64,000 bases of DNA, taken from assembly GCA_004026145.2 (NCBI GenBank), contig CP034993.1, positions 16,217,171 through 16,281,170 on the forward strand, read 5' to 3'. Position 1 is the first letter of the stretch, and each line of letters starts with the position of its first letter. Below, one piece after another: positions 1-14,542 of this stretch. The DNA is from Takifugu bimaculatus. Its lineage: Eukaryota > Chordata > Actinopteri > Tetraodontiformes > Tetraodontidae. The notes under the pieces are model-generated. The model searched no databases. It was not told where the DNA came from and worked only from the letters and a program-made list of their open reading frames with translations. The position numbers and the translations under genes were made by a program.

Positions 1-1696
1 CTGTCAAATCTTTGGACTGCGACGTGGCTGCCTTCTCCTCGTTAGTGTGCTCCTCTCCTCCAGCCTAGTCGGCTGCCTTCCCACTTAAAATCTACGCTTT
101 ATACTGGCAAAAGATCGGTGCACCTGACCGGAGGGAGACAGGACTCATTTGAGAATGAGAGCCATTTTTAGATCTGGTTCTAAGATCAGATCAGATCAGA
201 GAAATTAGTCAGGCCACAATTACTGAGATCATCTCACAGCTGCAGGGAAATGAATATGAGTGTTGCCTGCCACATTTTCCAGATTCATTGCAATGAGGAA
301 AATGCTCACTTTTCCTTGAAACTTTGATGAACTGGCCCATCGCGCGTCTTTATCTGTCATTCTGACACAATAGTGAAAGGCTCCGCATTGAAAAATGGGA
401 CTTTATGGTGAAAAATGTCAATAGTCTTGATTACACATGATTACTCAGTACAATTACATTAATTCGGAGAAATTGTGCATCTGTCAGAGCTTTGAAACAT
501 GAATGCGTCTGCGAGAGATCAATGTCAAAGCGTCAGAAATGTATTATATCATAATCTGCTCTTGTTCAACGTTCCACACCATTTTGTGCAGCGTTCCCAC
601 AGGCTGTGTTAAAGTCACACCAGCACCGTTTCTGAGTTCGGGGTAAAGATGTTGACCTTTAACTGTTGCACACTATGAGGCTCAGTCGCTTTAATGTCAA
701 GTGGACCCACAGCGCTGGAATTCAGCCGTGACAAACAGACCATGCATAGTTTAAAGGCAATTTAAACCTGAGGAGGAGGACAGGAAGCCATAAACCTTAA
801 ACCAGCCAAGGAAATACCAGAAACCGCAACAACAAGGAGGAATGGCTGTAAACAACAGCAGGGCGTAAACAACATTTTTAAAAAAAGCTGAGGTTAACGG
901 CATCTGAGCTGTTTTGAACTCTGAACTGCCAGCGAGGCGATACTGAGTTCACTTCTGACCAGGTCATTTCGCTGGTACTTAATAAGGGCGCCAGTCCGGT
1001 CATTTACAGCAGGCTCGCGTCGCATCATTATCCGTCCTCCGCACGTGCGCTGTGCTGCTGTTGAGCAGATTCAGGATGAGTTTGCAAATCAGCGTCATCA
1101 ACTCTAAACTTTAATGGCAGCTAAGTGAGAACGTTAGCATCCTCTCAGGGTTCTGCCTGTCTTTCTCTCTTCAGCCTTTTCCGTTCTCTTTCCTTCTTCC
1201 TCCCTTTTACCTTCCTCCTCCCTGGCTGTTTTTTCCTGTTTCCCATTGTGCCTTTCTACCCTGAACCCTCTGAAGTTTATATTTAGCCGGTGAGTCTTCG
1301 GCGAGGATGAGTACATGTGCTGCTTTTTGAGGATACCCTCAGTGTTTGCAGGAAGTCCTGTGAACTTATCCTTTATTTTTTTATGGCTTGAGATTTCTGC
1401 CAAACTTTCATTTTCATCCCAAAATTCAGCATTTCAGTCTTTTTATTGAACATTTTATTGTTTGTGACACCCAAAGCAGAGGGAGGGGCTCAACTCCCCC
1501 AAATTGTCCTTCATTATTGGAAATGCTTTAAAACATATGATGGAAAAATAGAAATTGGGATCTGTTACTTGCCAATTTTTCTATTATCTATTATATTAAA
1601 GCCATCTAGGAAAGCAATAAAAGGTCATTATATACATGTTGAAGTAAAAAAAAAGATAAGAGACAGTAAATACAGATGAAGACAGTAAATAAATAA

Positions 1697-1732
<36 letters not shown>

Positions 1733-4245
1733 GTGTGTTTTAGTGTGCATCACCATAGCAACTGGGTTCTGTAGTGAAATCAGCTTCTCCTTTAAAAAAG
1801 TCTTTATAAATTATCTTTCAAAAGATGGGAGGACTACCATGTGTGTATGTTAAAGAGAATAAAAGAACACTTGTGCACACACATGCACCATTTTTTCTGT
1901 GTCTTGCGCCATGTTTCAGCGCAGCAGTCAGCCAGACTCATTTGGCCTCCTTCTTCTGTTTAGCAGGGAACACATTTGCTCTCCAGTCCAAGTCTGTTCT
2001 CTGAATATTTGTGGGCTTTTCCGCAGGAAATACCACCTAATTAAATAGATAAGTTAAAGAAAAAACACAACAGAAAAGTAAACACTTCATATGGTATCTT
2101 TGAATTCCACCTGTCATTTTGTCACGCATGTAGACACAAGTATATCTTCTCATCTTGCAGCATTAATATGAATTCCAACCTGTGCTTGAAAATATAGGAA
2201 ATGTCTCCATTTTTGCTGATCTCAGCTTCCCTGGAGCTGAAATCGAAAGAAAGACGAGATGAATACAGCCAATGAGATTAGATGAGGGGAGTGAATAAAA
2301 TGGAGTTTTCTGCACTCCTTTTGAAGGAGAATAGCATCATGTCAATGCTAAGCTCAGACTAGCTCCTATATCAGGCCAGACTTCGACTTCATGGGGTCTA
2401 AATGACTAATCTGATGATTCATTCTGAGTAATCAATCAGCACATCTCCTTTGTTTAACTCTCTAGATTGACTACCAGCAACCCAAACACCCCTCTCACAC
2501 ATTCTTCTTCACAGTCTCTCTTTCCTGTGGTCCTCATTAGAATGTGCTCTCTCTTTTATGCCGTCTCTGTGCCTCGACTGTGTGCTGAGATGCGCGGCCA
2601 TGCAGCTGCCACCCAGTCCCTGGACTTGTTAATATTTTACATGGTTGGAAGCGAGAGCAGACGCCTGGTTACCTCCCAAAAGGAATGTCTTCTCCTCACT
2701 TAACCTGCGGCACTGAATCTTCATACTAACCAGCTCAGTCAGGGGTTGGACTTGTTGCAGTGTCTCTGCCTGCGCGTGCTTCCATCTCGTATCGCACCGT
2801 TCATTATCCATCGAAATCCTGACATTCTGTTAATGTTTAGAAAAGGTAACTCTTTTAAGTATGAAGAGCAGAATCTGATGTTATCCATAAATAAGTGGAA
2901 AGAAAAAGTAAACACTGCCTTGAATGCCTAAGGAGAGCTGGGAATGTGGTACCTGCAGCACCGTCTGTTCGCACAGGTGGTGCATCTTCTATCAGATGGT
3001 GCATTTACATGTATGGATGAAGGTTCGGAGCACAAATCAAACTCGCTCTCAAGAGCATTCAGGAGAAACAACGTGACCAGATGTCCGATCAGTTTATCTG
3101 CTCCTTTGTGCGACGAGGAACAGACACAATGCTGTCGGAGTCACAAAAGAAAAGAGAAGAACGTGCACTTCTGCGCACGCTGCCGGTGTTCATGTTTACC
3201 CCATGACCCCATCGGGGTGGCAGGAGGAGCAGGCGTCTGGGACCTGCACTCGCCGCACCCTGGAGTTCGATTCCCATTTGTGAGGGAGCGGCACACAGCT
3301 TTTCATGCCTCCATTTTGAAATCCTCTTTGAAAATAGCATAAACGTAGCAGATTTTTCAGAACGTAGCAGAACCACCACGACGACGCTTTGAAATTCCAA
3401 AAATGTCTGTTGCACTGGTCCTGTTCCAGGTGTTGACACAGGTTTGAGCGCTGCTAAATGGAGCTCCGTCCCAGCCAAAATCTCTCCACCCCAAAATCTT
3501 TATCAAATCTGGCAGCAGGAACTGGCTGACATTTGGAGTGCAAGTCGGAACCTGGCTCCCACCTTGAATATCTCCAGTTTGTGGCTGAGAACATGCTCAG
3601 GAGGATTAGAGGTTGTTATCCTACATTTTTGCACCACGGGCTCAAATTTGATTAGACGAAGCTTCACAACATAAACCAAGAAGAGATTAAAGTTCTTTCT
3701 GTACAAAGGAACACTTTAGAACTCCTCACAAAGGCAGGTGGCTGAGGGAGTCAGAGACCTGATGAAAATCACCTTTGAGCTGATTGTTTTTCATGGTAAA
3801 TTATAATAAACCACAGTTCTCTGAAGTGGAAATGTCAGATTCTCTGAATTAAGAGCAAAGCCATCGTTGTAAAGCTTGGGACTATTTTTTTATAAACAAG
3901 GGTAACTGTTGAGTTTCTTTATCATGGGTTCAGTCATTCTTCCTTTTCATTCCTCTAATAAAGACTCCAGAGATGATGCGACCTTAAGGGTGGTCAGAGG
4001 TCACGTACCACATTATAATCACAATGCTTTATTATTTATGGTTTGGGAGGCGTGATCTTACTCAGAAGTAAGACCCAGACGTCACTGTTGGAATACAAAA
4101 AAAACTCACATATAGTCTAGTTAATTTAATGTTCTGGGCACCACTGACTCACAATTCAAAACCCTGACTTGGGTGTAATTTCAAAGATTATACACATTTA
4201 AATTGCAGTTATATTAATATTCATTAGGTTGGTGGAGATACTAAA

Positions 4246-4248
<3 letters not shown>
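1..4248. other. Gene-poor stretch, no gene recognised
   Basis: I see no open frame with convincing splice signals or recognisable protein similarity on either strand. A GT microsatellite sits at 1699-1737. A tRNA-like internal promoter word (GTTCGATTCCC type) occurs near 3265-3275 but without a foldable tRNA around it. The rest is unique-looking AT-rich DNA, probably intergenic or intronic. Confidence 0.6.

Positions 4249-4330
<82 letters not shown>
4249..4330. repeat. (GT)n microsatellite, about 41 units
   Basis: An uninterrupted run of alternating G and T directly abuts the SINE/LINE tail and GGAT satellite that follow. Confidence 0.97.
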
Positions 4331-4331
<1 letters not shown>

Positions 4332-4390
4332 CCTCTCACCCAGTCAATGCTGGGATAGATTCCAGCACCCCTGTGACCCCAATTAGGGGC
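4331..4390 (+). mobile_element. 3' tail of a SINE/L2-type LINE
   Basis: The words GCTGGGATAGATTCCAGCAC and then CCCTGTGACCCC closely resemble the conserved 3' tail shared by many fish L2-type LINEs and their SINEs. In those elements it is normally followed by GGATGG repeats, as it is here. Only the tail is present; the 5' side is replaced by the GT repeat. Confidence 0.65.
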
Positions 4391-4965
4391 ATGGATGGAT
4401 GCATGGATGCATGCATACATGGATGGATGGATGGATGGATGGATGGAAGGATGATGGATGGATGGATGGATGGATGGATGGATGGATGGATGGATGGATG
4501 GATGGATGGATGGATGGAAGGATGGATGGATGCATGCATGCATGCATACACGCATATATGGATGGATGGATGGATGGATGGATGGATGGATGGATGGATG
4601 GATGCGTAGATGGATGGCTGCATGCATGGATGGATGGATGGATGAATGGATAGATGGATGTGTGGATGGATGGATGGATGGATGGATGGATGGATGGATG
4701 GATGGATGGATGGATGGATGGATGATGGATGGATGGATGGATGGATGCATGCATGGATGCATACATGGATGGGTGGATGGATCCATAGATGGATGGCTGC
4801 ATGGATGGATGGATAGATGGATGCATGGATGGATGGATGGATGGATGGATGAATGCATGGATGGATGGATGGATGGATGGATGGATGGATGGATGGATGG
4901 ATGGATGGATGGATGGATGGATGGATTGATGCATGGATGGATGCATGGATGGATGCGTGGATGCA
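4391..4965. repeat. GGAT (ATCC) satellite, about 575 bp
   Basis: Tandem GGAT units run with scattered one-base variants (GCAT, GAAT, GTAT, GGCT). The unit is four bases and lacks stop codons, so long open frames exist on both strands (repeating MDGW or IHPS peptides). These are not genes. The array starts where a SINE/LINE tail ends, so it probably grew from that tail. Confidence 0.97.
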
Positions 4966-5803
4966 AATCAGACACCAAATAACCGAGGACTCAAACAAGA
5001 TAGAGGAGTTACAGCATGAATTCTAATATTTCCTTTAATAAATCCTCAGTGAAAGGAGACTTTTGGATGATTCATGATGAAGTCCTTTCACACCAGGAGA
5101 CCTACTTTAATTTTCTAATGACCTCATGTTCCTGATTATATTGAATCAACACACACCTACACAGGGACGCAGCGACAGCAGCTGCGGTGGGTTCCGTCGC
5201 TCAGATTAACACACTGAGGCTGTGAACACACAATATTAACCGCTGAGGAAATAATCAGCTGTCACCAGAAATATGGCACAAACACGGGAGGAATTACGGA
5301 GGATTTATGGTCGTCATTTAGTACGAAGTTCAGGGAGGCAGAGCTGATGAAAAATAGACTGTCAATCTGTCAGCCTTGGGCTGGATCTCAGACCAAGAAT
5401 CTGACGGTAAGAATGAAATATTGTGTGAAATATTCCGGAGCTGACGCGCCGCCTCGGTCTGTCCTTGTTTTCACCCTCGGTCTGCCTCCCTGCTCTTTGT
5501 CTCACTTTCAGCCCGACGTGTCTCTCAGCTCTCTCTGCCCTCCCAGTATCTCATTTTGTTCCATTCTATCTCCTCAGTGCTGCAGGGAGCTACTCATCTT
5601 CAATTTGGAAACAGATTTTACAAAAGAAAAAGGTAAAAAGAGGTGAGGACAGAGTCAGAAAGTGGAGACTATAAAGATGGCTGAAAGGACATCACTCAGC
5701 TGGAACTCCTGGTTTGTTGTTTCCTGGGAATTTCTGCATATTAGGAGCAAATTGAAATAACAGCATCTGAGCTGTGACATAACTCACAAAATGTGTGAAG
5801 TTC

Positions 5804-5806
<3 letters not shown>

Positions 5807-5884
<78 letters not shown>
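5807..5884. repeat. (AC)n microsatellite, 39 units
   Basis: Perfect alternating A and C. Confidence 0.97.
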
Positions 5885-5887
<3 letters not shown>

Positions 5888-6991
5888 AGAAGATGTGGAG
5901 CACTTTAAAACCTGAAGAGCGGTCACAGCTTTCAAGCGCTATTGGGAGCAGCGGGGGGGCTTGTTTGTTTGATCTGCCTTTGAATAAATCTAAAGTTTAG
6001 ATGGTTCATTTTAATTCATTTAGGTGGCAGAGTGACAGGGTTTCATAGAGGAAAAAACACTTAATTTCGAGGCAAAAATCTCACTCAGAGTGTCAGAGCA
6101 GGATGGATTTTCCAGCAAACTGACTTCCTGTTTCTTTGGGCTGAAGTCAAACAGGAAACTACTAAAAGCAGTTTTCCTCCTAAGGTGAAGTTACAGCTAT
6201 CGAAACATAATGTGCTTTTTTTTTTTTAATAAATGTGTTCCTTTTGTTAGTTTTTTAATTGCTGTGTGTGACATATTAGTTTCAGACTGTACGGAATGAG
6301 ATAAATAAAAGCCTCATGGGTCTAAATAGGATATAGAATTTTAGGTCCTGCTGAACAACACACAGCTCTGCTTAAGCTTAATGTGTTTTGTTCCTGTTTT
6401 TAGCGTCTGGTTTGACGCCCCCTCTGCTGACATCTGGATCCAGATGAGAGGGTTAGCTCGCGCTTGTTTTTAATGAGTTTGCGTGAAGGTGAGCCAAGCG
6501 CGAATGATCAGAGCTGAAGTCTGCAGTGGGTGCGGAGATCGAGCTGCTGTCCGTGGATCTGATGGAAACACTTGGCTGGTCACATGACGCCGCCTGTGTT
6601 GCCGGTGGGAACACTTGCCTGCTTCTATCTGGCAGTTTATAATACCCGACAGCTTTTCGGTGATGTAATTGATCATGTCATCTCATTCCACTCAACCTGC
6701 TCTCCAGCATCACGCACCCCTCGGCCTCCTACACCGTCATGCTTTACGCAGGCTTCAATCGAAACGTCGCTCCGGAGCGAAACAAGAGATTGTTTTCGGC
6801 ACGGATTCGAACCAGCTCCCATCACAACGTGACACTCGATGCACCGCAGCCTTTTTTGTTCCGCAGGTTTTGGTCGGAAATGAGACCTTCTACAGTTTTT
6901 CAGCCAATCGGAAAGTATCTGGAACTTTTTGAGAACCATTTTGTGAAGCACCCACCCACACATGAGAGCACGCAAACACAGGCCTCCCTGC

Positions 6992-7001
<10 letters not shown>

Positions 7002-7026
<25 letters not shown>

Positions 7027-7058
7027 GCACGCACACACACGCACACACGCACACACAC
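7002..7058. repeat. Imperfect (AC)n microsatellite with GCAC interruptions
   Basis: CA units are interrupted by GCAC variants. A second short CA tract lies at 7184-7207. Confidence 0.9.
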
Positions 7059-10000
7059 TGAAAACACAGACAGAATAATAAAAATACCTCAGCAGTCATG
7101 CTGCGATGAGGGCTTGAAAGTAGAAAATAATGGCATCTATTGGGAGTCAAGCATCCCTCTGCGCAACACACATCCACATAAACACACACACACACACACA
7201 CACACACTCAAATAATAAATACATTAATTCCCCTTGTGCATGTTATGCATATTAGATTGGAGGCATACTAGTAATCTTTTTCATTGCAGGTTGATCCAGA
7301 CCTTGCATGACTGGCAAATAACTCAGATGTGGAAATTAATAGGACGTCACCTGTGGTGCCTCATGTGCTGCCATGTCAGTGGCATTTTCAGCTCAGGGAT
7401 ACAGCGTGCCAGCCTTCTAACGCGCGTACTGTGAATACAAAGGGAATGTGTCTACCGAGGGTTATTGCAGCTAACTTGCATGTGCAGGGGAGTAATTTGA
7501 TAATAATATAGAGCTCCAGTTAATGCTTGGGGCCATTTTCTTATGGGTTGAGCTTTCATTACATCACCGAGTCGGCTTCACCACTACTTCCAAACCACCG
7601 TGCAAAATAATCCCAACTGCAGCGTGAAGATAAGGTTTCCATACACCAGGGGATAATCTCCCGATATGCAGCAGCAGGGTGTGCAGTGCAGGTAGCATGT
7701 GGTTGCCTTTGAAAAGTCCCATTAGCTGGAATGTAGGCAGCCTTAGATGGATTTTAGCAAATGACTGTACCTGATAGAGGCAGGGGTTGCTAACAATTGA
7801 TCACCAGGAGCATCTTTGTGTTTTTGGAAGTGGGGACAGATTGGAGTTGTACGGACCAAGCATCTACGGAGTTGTTTCAAGGTGGCTGACCAAAGTTTGA
7901 GGAAGTGGTAAAAATGCATCACTTTTGTGCTCACTTGGTGATGCTAACGCTAAAGCCCTCGTGTTGCTCCTCAAAGAAATACAGTTTTTAAATTCACAGT
8001 CATTTTTTGATGCCATAACATGATCAAGTGAGACAGGGGTCTATGTGCAGAAGCTCCAAGTGCTCCAAGGGATACTTATCCAACTGCACAAGGTACCCAC
8101 TGGCATCTCTGGATGACTCGGTAAATCCCAGCATCCCACACATCTAATCCTAAAGTAGGAGGATTTTTACTTTAGTTCGGGCACAAAAAATTGGCCAAGT
8201 TTGAGGAAGTTTGGTTCAAGGACATTCCTGATGATAAACACCTCCAGACAGAACACACGCCTCAGGGATAGAGGAAAAGGACATGCGAGGAAATGAAGAG
8301 TCTCCACAGAAAGCATTTAAATGTATGAAGGTTTGGGGGTAACTGTTAACTGCTACCCCAGCATGTTGCCTCGTGTTGGCCAAGGGTTACAATCTCTGCA
8401 CATGAATGTTTGGCATTCTAGCTTGCACCAGAATTCAAGACATATAGAAAGCAGAGAAGAGGCTGAAAGGAAGGACGAGACAGGCGGCATTAGCTTTGGT
8501 CGCTTTAAAGAGTGAAATCGGTGTAGAAAAGTGTTATCTAACACAAATGGGGTCTTGCTGTGACTGATGTCCAATACCTTGCATTAACCCTTATATTAAT
8601 TATCGCATTGTAAGAGCTACAGTATATTCAAATGCTAGAACTTTTGTACTTGGGCACCATAGAAGTTGCTGGTTTTTTAGTCCTCTTGTGAAATAGCCTG
8701 CTTCATTGTGTCGTTTAATTAAAAATGATGTGCAATTATGTATTTCACTCTATCTATTCAGCCCTTCTTCTACTTGCAGAAAGGTGTCAAATAGTCTTGA
8801 AAACCTGTAAGGCGAGTCGTGCACATATAGGGTGACCCTGCACCGTCTCCTCATCCACAGATGTAACAGCTCACTGAATTGGAAATGATGATGCCTGAGA
8901 AAAAGACTGAATGCTCTGAATTCTGAGGTTGAACAGAATGCAAGGATTGACAATGAACAGCTCTAACGTCATGTAGCTGCAGCATAATAGGTTGTGAGAT
9001 AAAGTGGTCAGCTGTCAGGCGCAAAACTTCTCAAGTGAGAATGAGTTCCACTCCGTTCTGGGTGGGGCGGTGAATCACGCTTTCCCCGTGATGCATTCAA
9101 GGACCAATATTAAATAAATATCGGTTTAAATATCTTTCTCTTTCTTTAGTTGCCTTAATTCACACACAGCCATGGAGGAGCCTTGGTTCACGGCTTTCTT
9201 TTTCCAGAATAAAAGCACGAGACTGAATATTGATTTTACCCGAAGGAAACTGAGTTTTGGTTCATGTTGACTCGCTGCACATGCAGTTGAACACTGTGCC
9301 AGGGCAGCACAATTCGAGCTCTCTAAAAAACAGAAGACGGGGTTTATTATTTATTCCAATAAAAACGTGCTTTTCGCAGTGAAACACATTTCAAGGTTGC
9401 CCCGTCTCGAACCGAACAAATCATAGACTTCAATCCACATTACACTTCATTCAAGGATGAGCTCATTTCTTTTCAGCAAATACTTTATTATCTATCCTGT
9501 TTGATTACATTTCATTTGTTCTTTTGAAATGGTCTCTAATCTAAACTGTGCTTACAACATAAATGTCAAAAACATTCTTGACTTGTTGTCTACGGCTTTA
9601 AAGAACTACAGACTCCCACAGTCTTATTTTATGCTGAGCTATAGCTAATGGTGGCGTATTTACCACATATGTTTCTGCGTTCATTATTCTTGACTTATCA
9701 ACCCGTGTCGGTGTCCCGTTGCGGAGCATGTTTGAGTACAAACTGTGCTCTGAGTCAACAGACAGGAGTAGAATGCTAAAATGACTAAATGCTAAATGCC
9801 AGCTCAGTAATGAGAAGCAGTCTGGAGATGTCAGCGGCAGGCCAGACCAAATGCTTCAGTTTGATTAAATCACCTATCATCCCAGAAAACACAGAGCTCC
9901 GCGAGAAGGTCAAGTTTTGGCAAAGTGAGAAAAATGTGTTAATTTACCCAGTGACATCTCTGCCTTTGATGAAATACTTCATTGTGTTTTACAGGCTGAA

Positions 10001-10270
10001 ATTTTCACAAATTAGCCAACGTGTGATGGTTTGACTGTCTCATCATGATGAATACAGTGGTAATAAGTGACCTTGCATGTTCTAAATCTCTCACACAAAC
10101 AGGGTTTATAAACAGGTTTGAATAATGCTTCTGGAACCTTCTGCAACTTCTCAAATGATCCCACTGATGGCGACACAGGGCTTAAATCCGTGAATAGATT
10201 TGAATTCGATTTCCACGGGGTTAGCGCACACTGTGTTGGTCAGTGAGTAATAGCAGATAAGTCTGGTAAC

Positions 10271-10471
10271 ATGTACAGAGCAGACCAAGGTCCTCTGGAT
10301 TGTGCGGAGATCAGGAAGACCGTTCATGACCGACTGGGTGGACGATTGGTCTGCTGGAGCGGAGGAGTCAGAGAAAGAGACAAGAAGAGAGTGAACGACC
10401 TGATGAGGAGGGTGAGCTGTCCTGGCTCTTCTCCTCTGGAGGTGAATGAGTGCATCAGAGATGGATGCTGA
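10271..10471 (+). mobile_element. Possible degraded LINE ORF2 C-terminal fragment
   Basis: A 66-residue open frame contains RDKKRVNDLMRRVSC, which resembles the extreme C-terminal part of fish non-LTR retrotransposon ORF2 proteins (a basic helix followed by a short cysteine-containing segment). There is no upstream reverse transcriptase sequence. The similarity is from memory and short; it could be chance. Confidence 0.3.
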
Positions 10472-10485
10472 CCTCGAACTGTCTA

Positions 10486-10515
10486 AGCTTAGCTTAGCTT
10501 AGCTTAGCTTAGCTG
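10486..10515. repeat. Short AGCTT tandem repeat
   Basis: About six copies of the five-base unit AGCTT, each containing the palindrome AGCT. Confidence 0.85.
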
Positions 10516-10949
10516 CTTTGATATTCCCAGACAACAGCGTCAGTGATGATGTTCTCGAGGCTCCCCGGAGTGAAGTGATGTTTGTGTTTTTCAGATGCAT
10601 CCATGAACTGAATGTCCTTCTGCCGCTGCTCCACATTCAGATGCTCAGAAAATTAGGCAAAAAAAATTAGAAAAAAAAAGGTAATGATAGCTTTCATTTT
10701 CTCAGTGACCTAAATCTGTTCTAAAATGTTCAAAGAGGTGACACAGACAGACTGAGACAGTCCCAGGCTGGTTCACAAAGAATTTGAGTTTGCTCTTCTT
10801 TTCAGTCTGGGTGAGAAATTATGAACCCACTGAAGTGCACGTGCACATGCTCTCACACATCAGCACATCCCCACGTGCACGCTGCAAAACCTCATTAAGA
10901 TCAAAGGCTCATTTCTCTTAATTACTCTGTCGGCCGTCCATTTCTGCCC

Positions 10950-10989
10950 ACACACACACACACACCATTACACACATACACACGCATGT

Positions 10990-11043
<54 letters not shown>
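10950..11043. repeat. Compound (CA)n microsatellite
   Basis: Two CA tracts are separated by a short CATTACACACATACACACG segment; the second tract is about 25 units. Confidence 0.95.
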
Positions 11044-11046
<3 letters not shown>

Positions 11047-12339
11047 ATGAGCACTGGACTATCAGAACTGTGAAACCGTTCAATGCACAACTGAAGCCAT
11101 AAACAACACCTACTCTCCATTTCCACAGTCTTTTCTCACATCAGTAGATTTTTTTTCTTCTAATGGACTCTTGAAATCAACATATCTGTATTTAAATATT
11201 TGTATTTTCTATATGCAGATATTATAAATGTAATCTGAGGTTTGGAATGTGCAATTTAGCTGCAATGCAGAAATGACCTGCACTAATATCATTATTATAA
11301 TCATTACAGGATATTATGAAAGAAAATGTTGAGATGTTCTTGTAATTATCGGCACATCTCTCATCAGTCCTTTTTTTAAAAGAAGAACATTTTGAAAGCC
11401 CTTCAGACTGTTTAGAACAAGGTGTGGTGCGGTGTGACTGATGGCAGTTATTCTCAGGGTAAATAAAGTTGTAAACTGGGATTAAACGTGGTGGGGGTGA
11501 GTCTGAGTTATGCCTCCCCAGTGTGTGAGACAAAGGAAATATTTGTTCAGCGTTGAGAATTTTTCCTCACTTTAAAGCACCAGAATTAAAATGCATGCCG
11601 ATAGAAACAGCTGTGCGACAGTAACGCTGGTATTTCTGGTTGTTCTGACTTATTCTGCTGTGGCTTTGTTTCAACTCACTTTTGCACGCGTTGATATGTG
11701 TGTGTCTCTTTGTGTGAAATGTGTGAGCCACTGGGAGGGCAACTCCAGCTAAGTTATGCCTGACAGCCATGAGGGTTTTAGACTGGTTTTCCCTTTTACC
11801 ATTAAAGTCTTAGTGAACTAAAACACCTGAGTGTGGCGTGCGTTGTATGAAAAACAATCCCAGATCTCCCAAATGTTTCCTAGCCGTCAACAGAGGTGTG
11901 TGTCTCATATCTTTCATTCGTCAACGCGGTTGTGGCAGCTTGTTTTGTATGTGCGGCATGTTGAAGGGACACCTGCCACTTCAAAGCTGCAGGCAGATGT
12001 GTAAGCAGAGGGACTGGTCGCACTGAGAGCCACGGTGGGACGTGCCCACAAAGTTCAGTAACATTACTCACACCTAATTATTATGATGCGCGCATGAACA
12101 CAACATTTGGAGCTGTAAATCACACCGCAGCCCCATGTGGTCAAAGTCTGATGGTACGACAAACTGCAGCTCTTTTGTAAATCCTTCAGCTGTTCTTGAC
12201 CTTGTCCATTAGCACGCTAGTAAAGATGGAGGTCTGAAGGAGACGATAGGCCCTCAGCTGAGTTGGATTCAAATGGTAAATCTGGGTGTGAAATTAGTGC
12301 GTTTCCGTTCTTAAATGAGGCAGCGGAATCTGCAGGGGG
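11044..12339. other. No gene recognised
   Basis: AT-rich unique sequence without a supportable exon or a repeat family I recognise. Confidence 0.55.
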
Positions 12340-12570
12340 CTGGGCTGAGAAGCGGAGGGTTCTCGGTTCAACTCCCGGGATGGACAAAGTTTGATTTTTG
12401 GTAACAGGAGAAGATATCAGGACACCTTCAGAGGACTTTGAGCAAGAGTTCCGAACCCCCAAATGCTCATAAAGGGCCCTGCAGAGCTGGCCCTTCATTG
12501 AGGGCTCTACCCTGCCTTTACTCATCTGCAGCTGGGATAGGTTCCAGGATCCTCCCTGCAACCTCAAAAG
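12340..12570 (+). mobile_element. Degraded tRNA-derived SINE with L2-type tail
   Basis: A box-A-like word (GGGCTGAGAAGCGG) is followed by a box B (GGTTCAACTCCCGGG), the two-part internal promoter of a tRNA-derived SINE. About 150 bases further the L2-type tail word AGCTGGGATAGGTTCCAGGA follows in the same orientation. Head, body and tail are in the expected order, but all are diverged, so this is an old copy. Confidence 0.55.
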
Positions 12571-14336
<1,766 letters not shown>

Positions 14337-14382
14337 ATATACTGTACATAGTGAATACCAGGATCTACATTCTCCCAGCAAA

Positions 14383-14542
14383 GTGAGGACATTTTGGCTG
14401 GTTTTCACAACTTCACAGGACAAAACCTGGTTTTAAGGATTTGGTTTTTAGAATCGGGTTTAGATGGGGTCTGGGGGTTAGTTGGGATGATTAGGGTTAG
14501 GGTACAGTACTGGGTAACACATTAGCCAATGAAAGTCCTCAT
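14383..14542. mobile_element. Dispersed inverted-repeat element with TTAGGG core
   Basis: GTGAGGAC at 14383-14390 is mirrored by GTCCTCAT at 14535-14542. Between them is TTAGGGTTAGGG (14491-14502) in a GGTTT/GGTTA-rich core. This layout (GAGGAC arm, GGTTAG core, GTCCTCA-AAAGAT arm, neighbouring GT repeat) resembles a dispersed element I know from many fish sequences. A second, more diverged copy lies at 41365-41470. I do not know its family name. Confidence 0.5.

Larger units (their letters stand above)
4966..10260. other. Gene-poor stretch with microsatellites
   Basis: No gene is supported. It contains CA repeats at 5807-5884, 7002-7058 and 7184-7207. A TTCGAACC-type tRNA B-box lies in reverse orientation near 6805 without a full tRNA fold. 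The remainder is unique-looking, with no exon I can support. Confidence 0.6.

Noticed and set aside
4241..4998. Long open frames on both strands with MDGW or IHPS repeats
   Set aside because: They are translations of the GGAT satellite, which contains no stop codons; no splice sites or start context support them.
6790..6830. Isolated tRNA B-box words (also near 3270 and 27465)
   Set aside because: No complete cloverleaf or box A at the correct spacing, so I do not call tRNAs or SINEs there.
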